In this document: one piece after another, positions 23,076 to 28,632 of the stretch
Layout: every line of letters starts with the position of its first letter
Position numbering within the stretch: the stretch's first letter is position 1
Assembly: GCA_964529035.1 (NCBI GenBank)
Contig: CAZGUG010000024.1
Coordinates: 1 to 28,632 of the forward strand
Source: CAZGUG01 sp964529035
GTDB taxonomy: Bacteria; Bacillota; Clostridia; Ch29
Reading direction: 5' to 3'
Length of the DNA stretch: 28,632 nucleotides
Program-made: the position numbers and the translations under genes
The notes under the pieces: generated by a model
Database searches by the model: none
Told to the model about the DNA's origin: nothing
What the model saw: the letters and a program-made list of their open reading frames with translations, nothing else

Positions 23076-23777
23076 TTAAGCGGTTTCACCGTTCAGTTTG
23101 CCCTCGGATATCACGGCCTGGTTGTTTATCGGCTGGCCGTTGGCCACCAGCTGAAATTCGCAGCCCAAAAACCTTGCAGCCTTTTCGCACATTATCATCC
23201 TGGACATGTAAATCTGCATGAACTCCATTATGGACGACGTGGCATCCATTTGTATCGAAAACTGAATTATTTTACTTTCGGCGTCCACCAGAACCCTCGA
23301 CTTTCGTATGGCATAATTGACCCTGTCGTGGATATCCTCGGGGTTGTATTTGCCCCGCCCTACCCTTGTCCTGTGGGCGTCGCTTTTGTCGGCTATAATG
23401 ATGGCGGCCGCAACCTCGTTCACCGCGTAGCCGGTCTCTTCTTCATGGTTTCCTATGGCAGAGGTTATCATACATATTTCATCCATATCCATTCCCATTT
23501 CCATCAGTACCGGGAACGCAAGGCACGCTCCGGTGGGGCCGTGGTTTTTCCGGTTGACGCTGTTGCCTACATCGTGAATATACCCGGCGATGGCTGCCAG
23601 TTCATGTATCCTTTCTGGATAGTCCAGCTGCACCAGTATGTCCCTGGCGGTGGTGCTGACATACGAACAGTGGCGTATGCCGTGCTCGGTATAGCCCATG
23701 GCCTCCATACCCCTGCTTGCCCATTCTATAAGTTTTTTAAACCTGTAATTGGCTTTTATGTCGTCAAGCGTAATCAT
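23076..23777 (-). CDS. HD-domain metal-dependent phosphohydrolase
   Basis: 233 residues from the ATG at 23775-23777, preceded by TGGGGGT; a longer in-frame start at 23813 lacks a good site. Conserved metal ligands are visible: His32 and His36 (EHGIRHC), His68-Asp69 (YIHDVGN), His111 (GNHEEE) and Asp130/Asp133 (IIADKSDAHR). HD proteins hydrolyse phosphate esters, often nucleotides or cyclic dinucleotides; the substrate cannot be named. The C-terminal 75 residues form a separate alpha/beta region. It is the first gene of the rseC–whiA–ytoI–dnaE run, 26 bases before the rseC-like gene. Confidence 0.87.
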   Translation of the reverse strand: MITLDDIKANYRFKKLIEWASRGMEAMGYTEHGIRHCSYVSTTARDILVQLDYPERIHELAAIAGYIHDVGNSVNRKNHGPTGACLAFPVLMEMGMDMDEICMITSAIGNHEEETGYAVNEVAAAIIIADKSDAHRTRVGRGKYNPEDIHDRVNYAIRKSRVLVDAESKIIQFSIQMDATSSIMEFMQIYMSRMIMCEKAARFLGCEFQLVANGQPINNQAVISEGKLNGETA

Positions 23778-23852
23778 TGTTTTACCCCCAATAAACTTAT
23801 TGTTAGCCGTCATTACTATAATATCATACTATCACCGGTATATAAAAGTTCA

Positions 23853-23881
23853 CAAACACTGGGGACGGTTCTTTTTGTTTC
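23853..23881 (+). repeat. RAYT-associated short repeat, copy G
   Basis: CAAACACTG, then the core GGGACGGTTCTTTTTG and TTTC. It differs from copy B (3272-3300) at one base although it lies 20 kb away. It is in the intergenic region between two divergent genes, not at a stop codon. Confidence 0.9.
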
Positions 23882-23914
23882 AAGCTTGGTTTCCATAAAT
23901 TAGTCCCAGGTATA

Positions 23915-23942
23915 TTGGGTTAAAAATATGCCGCATTATACA
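23915..23942 (+). promoter_or_regulatory. Possible sigma-A promoter of the Rad52-like gene
   Basis: TTGGGT (23915-23920), 16 bases, then TATACA (23937-23942). It is a moderate match 53 bases before the GTG start and downstream of repeat copy G. Confidence 0.35.
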
Positions 23943-23994
23943 AACTATAAACAGGAACTTTTAGCTGTCATAAGAAATGAAAGGAGACGGTATT

Positions 23995-24558
23995 GTGATT
24001 GATGACAGATTTATCATACAGCTTCAGGGGAAAAACTATGTGACCTATGAAGGCCTGCTGGACCAGGCCCATCAACTGGGACTGGAATCTATTAAGGTGG
24101 ATGTTGTGCAGCTTCCCGACGAGACCAACAACATGACGGCGGTGTGCAGGGCTGCGGCCAAAACCGGGGACAAAACCTTCATTGATTTTGGAGATGCCAG
24201 CCCGGATTCGGTGGGCCAGCACCTGGTGCCCCATATACTGAGAATGGCCTCTACCCGGGCCAAGGCCAGGGCCTTACGGGACATGACAAATATTGGTATT
24301 ACCGCAATAGAGGAGCTGGACCTGAGCGACAGGGACGGCAACCGGGACCAAAGCGAAGGGCAGCGGACACGGGAACGCAAAAAAACCGCTCCCAGGGCTG
24401 CGGCGGAGGACAGCGATGCACCCACCAAAAGGCAGCTTCAGACCATAAGCGATCTGTCCCAGAGCCTTAACGTGCCGGTTGATATAGACAAGCTCAACAA
24501 GAAAACCGCCGGGGACCTGATAGCCCACCTGCTGGACCAGAAATATAAAAGGAACTGA
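23995..24558 (+). CDS. Possible Rad52/DdrA-like single-strand annealing protein
   Basis: 187 residues from the GTG at 23995, with AAGGAG (23981-23986) eight bases upstream; the in-frame ATG at 23977 overlaps that site. The N-terminal part (1-110) ends in GDASPDSVGQHLVPHILRM followed by ASTRAKARALRDMTNIGITA. This TRAKARALR helix resembles the segment conserved in Rad52/DdrA-type annealing proteins of phages and deinococci. A charged low-complexity linker (111-140) leads to a small C-terminal domain (TKRQLQTISDLSQSL..., 144-184) like the tails of phage recombination proteins. There is no signal peptide. The gene stands alone on the plus strand between yvcK and the HD gene. The family call is from motif memory, not a search, and may be wrong. 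Confidence 0.5.
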   Translation: MIDDRFIIQLQGKNYVTYEGLLDQAHQLGLESIKVDVVQLPDETNNMTAVCRAAAKTGDKTFIDFGDASPDSVGQHLVPHILRMASTRAKARALRDMTNIGITAIEELDLSDRDGNRDQSEGQRTRERKKTAPRAAAEDSDAPTKRQLQTISDLSQSLNVPVDIDKLNKKTAGDLIAHLLDQKYKRN

Positions 24559-24564
24559 TTAAAT

Positions 24565-25863
24565 TTAATGCTTTTGCGTCATGTCGGCCAGGTAGTAATA
24601 ATACTCCAGCAGGCTGGGTGCTTTGCCGGCTGAAAGCTTTGTAATAAGACGGGCAAGTTCCAGCGAATCATGACGCAGGTATTCACCCTGTATCGAAACC
24701 AGGTCTTGTGATACGGTCTTAATCTCCGGCCTTATCCTGTCCCTGTCGGCTTCAACCGGCCGGGAACCGTCCAGTTCGTACCTTTCGAGATGTTCAGGGT
24801 CAATGCTGCCGTTATTTATAACCACCACATCCAAAAGTTTCTTCCCGGCATGCTCCTCCAGCGCTTTAATATGATGCGACACCGAATAACCGTCGGTTTC
24901 CCCGGGCTGTGTCATAATATTGCACACGTAGATTTTAAGCGCTTCGGACCGGGAAATTCCATCAACCACACCGTCGGCCAGCAGGTTGGGTATTATGCTG
25001 GTATAAAGGCTGCCGGGGCCCAAAACTATTACATCGGCATTTTCTATTGCTTCCAGCACCTCCGGCAGGGGCCGGGGATGCTCGGGCTTTAGAAAAACCC
25101 TTTCCACGGGAGAATTATGCTCCAGCGCCTGTACCGGAATATTTGATTCACCCCTGATCACTTTTCCGTTTTTGAGCTGTCCGTACAGGACAATATCTTC
25201 AAGGGTCAGGGGCAGTACCTGCCCGGTCACCGCAAGGACCTGGGAAATACGTTTGACCGCTTCTTCAAAATTATCTGAAATACCGTTCATGGCGGCAATA
25301 AGCAGGTTCCCGAAGCTCTGGCCCGAAAGGCGTCCTTTTTTGAACCTGTATTCAAGCAACTGCTCCATCACCGGCTCGGTATCCGCCAGGGCCAGGATAC
25401 AGTTCCTGATATCTCCCGGCGGCAGCATGCCCAGGTCCGCCCTCAATACCCCCGACCCGCCGCCATCGTCGGATACCGTAACCACCGCCGTAATGTTTGC
25501 TGTATAGTTTTTAAGCCCCCTCAGCAGTACCGAAAGGCCGGTGCCTCCGCCTATGACAGCTATACGGGGGCCTTTCATCAGCAGCCTTTCGTGGATTATG
25601 TTCTTGCCGCCATCCCTGCCGGCACCCAGCCCTTTCCTTCGCCTGAAACCCAGGAAGCTGGCAATCAGTCCCCTCAGGGCCAGGTATTCCAGCAGTATTC
25701 CAAGTATTACAAAGCCGGCGGTAACCCAGCTGCCGTACCCGCCCATACCCATTCCTACAAACATATTCGTAAAACCGGCCGCCAGAAGCAGTATGCCGAC
25801 AAAACCGGTCAGAAGCCATCTTTTTATCTTTAGACCCGGTCTGATCCAATCGGTAAGGTTCAT
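24565..25863 (-). CDS. yvcK: YvcK/CofD-like gluconeogenesis factor
   Basis: 432 residues. Two N-terminal membrane helices (about 17-37 and 45-65) precede the CofD-like Rossmann domain, which begins IAVIGGGTGLSVLLRGLKNY near 100. TVSDDGGGSGVLR and PPGDIRNCILALAD follow, then SFGNLLIAAMNGI and VLGPGSLYTSIIPNLL. B. subtilis YvcK binds UDP-GlcNAc-type nucleotide sugars and is needed for normal cell shape and growth on gluconeogenic carbon. The shorter B. subtilis form lacks membrane helices; this longer membrane-bound version occurs in many Clostridia. Its ATG overlaps the rapZ stop by four bases. It converges with the Rad52-like gene, six bases between stops. Confidence 0.96.
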   Translation of the reverse strand: MNLTDWIRPGLKIKRWLLTGFVGILLLAAGFTNMFVGMGMGGYGSWVTAGFVILGILLEYLALRGLIASFLGFRRRKGLGAGRDGGKNIIHERLLMKGPRIAVIGGGTGLSVLLRGLKNYTANITAVVTVSDDGGGSGVLRADLGMLPPGDIRNCILALADTEPVMEQLLEYRFKKGRLSGQSFGNLLIAAMNGISDNFEEAVKRISQVLAVTGQVLPLTLEDIVLYGQLKNGKVIRGESNIPVQALEHNSPVERVFLKPEHPRPLPEVLEAIENADVIVLGPGSLYTSIIPNLLADGVVDGISRSEALKIYVCNIMTQPGETDGYSVSHHIKALEEHAGKKLLDVVVINNGSIDPEHLERYELDGSRPVEADRDRIRPEIKTVSQDLVSIQGEYLRHDSLELARLITKLSAGKAPSLLEYYYYLADMTQKH

Positions 25864-26738
25864 TTAACATCCTCTCCCGCAGCAGATTTATCAATATCCC
25901 TGTGGTCTGCTATGACCCGGTGGCCTTCCTGTTTCAACAGGTCGGTCAGTTCGTTGGCAATTATAACCGACCGGTGCCTGCCTCCGGTACAGCCGATGCC
26001 TATAACAAGGTTGCTTTTTCCTTCCTGTATGTACCTCGGTATTAAGAATTCTATAAATTCACCAAGCATGTTCAAGAACTTCTTTGTGTCCTTCCATTTC
26101 ATTACATAATCCCTTACCGCCAGGTTTTCGCCGCTGTGGTCCTTTAACACTTCATTGTAATAGGGATTGGGCAGGAACCTTACATCAAATACCAGGTCCG
26201 CATCAAGGGGTATCCCGTGCTTGTAGCCGAAGGAGACCACCGACACCAAAAGCCCTTCCCTTTTTCCCTCACCTTCAAACAGGTTCACCAGTTCTTCCTT
26301 AAGCTGCCTCGGCCTAAGGCTGCTGGTGTCCAGAATATAGTCCGCCCTTTCCCTTATGCCCTTAAGCCGCTGCCTTTCTTCCTCTATACCTTTGATTACC
26401 CTGTCGTCGGGAGACAGGGGGTGTCTTCTGCGGCTTTCCTTAAACCTCTTAATAAGGGTCTGGTCGGAGGCTTCCAAAAAGAGCATCTCCCAGCGTATCC
26501 CCTCCTCCTCAAGATCGTCAAGCCGGGAAAGGAGCTCGTCAAAAAATTCGCCACCCCTTATATCTATTACAAGGGCAATTTTTCTTATTTTGCCCCCGGT
26601 CTGGTAACAGAGCTCCGCGAACTTGGCAATTAGTACCGGCGGCAGGTTGTCCACGCAGAAGAAACCCAAGTCTTCCAGGCTCCTTACCGCCTCTGTTTTA
26701 CCGGCCCCCGACAGGCCGGTTATTACAACGAATCTCAT
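25860..26738 (-). CDS. rapZ: RapZ (YvcJ) nucleotide-binding protein
   Basis: 292 residues, standard length. The Walker A motif is GLSGAGKT (8-15), followed by the family signature LGFFCVDNLPP. The C-terminal half contains RFLPNPYY and GIGCTGGRHRSV, the conserved ligand pocket. In E. coli RapZ directs GlmZ decay by RNase E and senses glucosamine-6-phosphate; in Bacillus YvcJ hydrolyses GTP and affects competence. The small-RNA role is not established in Firmicutes. Start and stop both overlap the neighbours by four bases. Confidence 0.97.
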   Translation of the reverse strand: MRFVVITGLSGAGKTEAVRSLEDLGFFCVDNLPPVLIAKFAELCYQTGGKIRKIALVIDIRGGEFFDELLSRLDDLEEEGIRWEMLFLEASDQTLIKRFKESRRRHPLSPDDRVIKGIEEERQRLKGIRERADYILDTSSLRPRQLKEELVNLFEGEGKREGLLVSVVSFGYKHGIPLDADLVFDVRFLPNPYYNEVLKDHSGENLAVRDYVMKWKDTKKFLNMLGEFIEFLIPRYIQEGKSNLVIGIGCTGGRHRSVIIANELTDLLKQEGHRVIADHRDIDKSAAGEDVK

Positions 26739-27490
26739 TTTCCGCCCTCCTTAACGGCATTGATTATATCCGAAGCGGTGAGCCCCGCCTGCCGGGCTAC
26801 CCGTACCGCAGCCTTTACATCCCCCACCCGCCCAGGTTTATGGGCGTCGCTGCCCAACACAAACTTTGCACCCTCCCCTTTGGCTATTTTAACATAATCC
26901 ACCGTCATATGCCCGTGGCTTGAATTTATCTCAAGGGCCACTTTCTTTGCCGCTGCCGCCCTCGCAAGGTTCTTTGTGTCGATATCCGCCTTTGCCCCCG
27001 GATGGGTTATAATCCTGACCGGATACATATCCATTGCCCGGATAAGGGCACGGGTGTTACCTTCCCTTATACTCTCTTTCATTTTATTGGTCCAGCGGCC
27101 GGCAAAGTTTTTTATGTGTATGTTGTACCCGTCTTTGAGGGTAGCCGGCAGTGCACCGAAATGAAATCCCACCAGCAGGATATCCAGAACCGAAAGAACA
27201 GGCCCGTCAACGTCCAGTCTGCCTTCGGCTGAAACTATGTTTGCTTCCACCCCGAGCAGCACACGGATATCCGGGTACTTTTCATTGAGCCTGTCAACTT
27301 CTTCCCTCATCCTTGCCAGGGATTTTCGCGTGACTCCATACATAAAATGCCCCGGCCCGTGGTCGGTTATGGCGATCTCTTTTAACCCCTTCCTCCTGGC
27401 TTCAATGACGTTGTCCTCTATTGTACCCCGGCCGTGGCTGTATAAAGTATGGGTGTGATAATCGGCGAATATTTTCAAAGATTTGTCCAT
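26735..27490 (-). CDS. PHP-domain metal-dependent phosphoesterase (YcdX-like)
   Basis: 251 residues forming one PHP domain. Metal-binding motifs are in order: DYHTHT (10-15), ITDHG (42-46), GVEAN, HPGAKAD and SDAHKPGRVG. The family includes histidinol phosphatase-like and trinuclear zinc phosphatases; the substrate is unknown. Its ATG shares one base with the murB TAA (TAATG) and its end overlaps rapZ by four bases, so translation is coupled. Clostridial genomes often place this gene between murB and rapZ, hinting at a role near cell-wall precursor metabolism. Confidence 0.92.
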   Translation of the reverse strand: MDKSLKIFADYHTHTLYSHGRGTIEDNVIEARRKGLKEIAITDHGPGHFMYGVTRKSLARMREEVDRLNEKYPDIRVLLGVEANIVSAEGRLDVDGPVLSVLDILLVGFHFGALPATLKDGYNIHIKNFAGRWTNKMKESIREGNTRALIRAMDMYPVRIITHPGAKADIDTKNLARAAAAKKVALEINSSHGHMTVDYVKIAKGEGAKFVLGSDAHKPGRVGDVKAAVRVARQAGLTASDIINAVKEGGK

Positions 27491-28404
27491 TAAGGTTCAC
27501 CTATAACCTTAACTTCAGGTTGAAGTTCAACGTTAAATTTATGCCGTACTACCTTTCTTACGTGGTTGATAAGGGATATGATATCGCCGGCGGAAGCCCT
27601 GCCCAGATTGACAATAAACCCGCAATGCAGTTCGGATACCTGGGCATCGCCTATCCTTGCACCCTTAAGCCCTGCGTCCTCAATCAGCTTGCCGGCAAAA
27701 TGCCCCTCCGGCCTTTTGAAGGTGCTGCCGGCACTGGGCAGGTGCAGCGGCTGTCTGGACTTTCTCCTCCTGGTGTACTCGTTTATCCTGCCTTCGATAT
27801 CTTCCCTGTGTCCCTTTTTAAGCTTCATCCCGCAGTCCAGTACTATCAGGTCGTTTTTCTGTATTATGCTTTTTCTGTACCCGAACTCCAGCCGGTCCTT
27901 CGAATAGGATAATATGTCCCCGTCGGAGGTAATCACCCTGGCCCATTCCAATATATCCTTGATTTCCCCGTCGTAGGCACCGGCGTTCATGGCAACGGCA
28001 CCGCCCAGGGTTCCCGGTATCCCGCTGGCAAATTCAAAACCTTCCAGCTCGGCGTCGGCTATATGCTTTGAAAGGGTGGACAGAAGAATACCCGCCTGCC
28101 CGTACACGTTTTCTCCTTCTATTCTGCAGTCATTCATATTGGCTGCGGTTTTGATGATAACTCCCCTGTACCCGCCGTCCCTGACCAACAAATTGGTCCC
28201 GTTGCCCATTATGTAATAGGGACAGTTGTTCTGCCTGCATATTTCCAACGTGGCAATAAGCTGCTGTACGTTGGCCGGCAGAACCATTATATCGGCGGGT
28301 CCTCCCACGCGAAAAGACGTATGCTCGCTCATCTGTTCATCAAGTTTTATACCATCGGGAGGTACCCGGCTTTTCAGCTTTTCATATACAAAATGTATGC
28401 TCAT
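27490..28404 (-). CDS. murB: UDP-N-acetylenolpyruvoylglucosamine reductase
   Basis: 304 residues, the B. subtilis-type (type II) length. It reduces UDP-GlcNAc-enolpyruvate with NADPH and FAD to UDP-MurNAc, the second committed step of peptidoglycan synthesis. Visible motifs: HTSFRVGGPADIMVLP, YIMGNGTNLLVRDGGYRG, FASGIPGTLGGAVAMNAGAY (FAD binding), PSAGSTFKRPEG with the catalytic Ser, and the C-terminal GKLIEDAGLKGARIGDAQVS. GGGAG lies seven bases upstream of the ATG. It is the first gene of a four-gene coupled operon. Confidence 0.98.
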   Translation of the reverse strand: MSIHFVYEKLKSRVPPDGIKLDEQMSEHTSFRVGGPADIMVLPANVQQLIATLEICRQNNCPYYIMGNGTNLLVRDGGYRGVIIKTAANMNDCRIEGENVYGQAGILLSTLSKHIADAELEGFEFASGIPGTLGGAVAMNAGAYDGEIKDILEWARVITSDGDILSYSKDRLEFGYRKSIIQKNDLIVLDCGMKLKKGHREDIEGRINEYTRRRKSRQPLHLPSAGSTFKRPEGHFAGKLIEDAGLKGARIGDAQVSELHCGFIVNLGRASAGDIISLINHVRKVVRHKFNVELQPEVKVIGEP

Positions 28405-28441
28405 TATTCCACTCCCAGAAAATTCCGCTTAGTAAGTAATT

Positions 28442-28470
28442 ATTCTATAGTATTTTAACCCATTTTACAA
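28442..28470 (-). promoter_or_regulatory. Sigma-A promoter of the murB operon
   Basis: TTGTAA (28470-28465), 17 bases, then TAGAAT (28447-28442) on the minus strand, 37 bases before the murB ATG. It lies in the 74-base gap after the solute-binding protein gene. Confidence 0.55.
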
Positions 28471-28478
28471 CCTGTATG

Positions 28479-28632
28479 CTAATTCTCCTTCAGGTAAAGG
28501 TCAATCTCCCTCTGTGCCGCTTCCAAGGCTTCAGACGGTTCCTCGTTTCCAAGCAGCGCCTGGCGTATATGGCTGTTTAAAACGTCTTCCACATGGGCCC
28601 AGTTTTCCAGCCTGGGTATAATCACAATTTCG
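28479..28632 (-). CDS. C-terminus of an ABC transporter extracellular solute-binding protein (partial)
   Basis: The last 50 codons of a gene entering from the right edge, ending in TAG at 28481-28479. The tail reads PRLENWAHVEDVLNSHIRQALLGNEEPSEALEAA..., matching the usual end of family 1 (sugar-type) solute-binding proteins: an aromatic near W, an alanine-rich helix, then G-N/E-x-x-PSEAL and a final helix. Substrate is unknown. It precedes murB by 74 bases in the same direction, but a promoter separates them. Confidence 0.75.
   Translation of the reverse strand, partial: EIVIIPRLENWAHVEDVLNSHIRQALLGNEEPSEALEAAQREIDLYLKEN

Overview
The window looks like the chromosome of an endospore-forming Clostridia/Peptococcaceae-type Firmicute. 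The evidence is the conserved murB–rapZ–yvcK–whiA block, a ytoI–dnaE–pfkA–pyk block, a GerM-like lipoprotein, an S-layer-homology protein, strong Shine-Dalgarno sites, and promoters matching the sigma-A, sigma-H and sigma-D (sigma-28) consensus sequences. No rRNA, tRNA, CRISPR array or prophage was seen. The sequence is a scaffold with two runs of exactly 100 N (11658-11757 and 20650-20749). No gene-free stretch exceeds 300 bases.

Left part (1-9836). A very large secreted IPT/TIG-repeat protein runs off the left edge and has a good sigma-D-type promoter. Upstream of it, and read leftwards, is a four-gene set: a small helical protein, a double-domain KaiC-like ATPase, a soluble PAS/histidine kinase with an N-terminal cysteine cluster and a degenerate C-terminal receiver, and a secreted FN3/SLH protein. 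The set is preceded by a textbook sigma-H promoter. A Spo0F-like single-domain response regulator is transcribed divergently from it. Together these could be a stationary-phase or sporulation-entry signalling module with a KaiC-type ATPase; this is the most interesting candidate system here.

Middle (9837-13215). An AT-rich REP-associated tyrosine transposase (RAYT/Y1) gene sits between two inverted copies of a short repeat with core GGGACGGTTCTTTTTG. Further copies lie at 3250-3300, 11630-11802 and 23853-23881, several touching stop codons. A DMT/EamA transporter and a GerM-like lipoprotein follow.

Right part (13225-28632), almost all on the minus strand. It holds a glycolytic operon (small DUF2007-like protein, pfkA, pyk, thioesterase, fxsA), then dnaE preceded by a gap-damaged ytoI, whiA, an RseC-like redox membrane protein and an HD phosphohydrolase. 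A lone plus-strand gene for a possible Rad52/DdrA-like annealing protein separates these from the translationally coupled murB–PHP–rapZ–yvcK operon. The tail of a sugar-type ABC solute-binding protein enters at the right edge.
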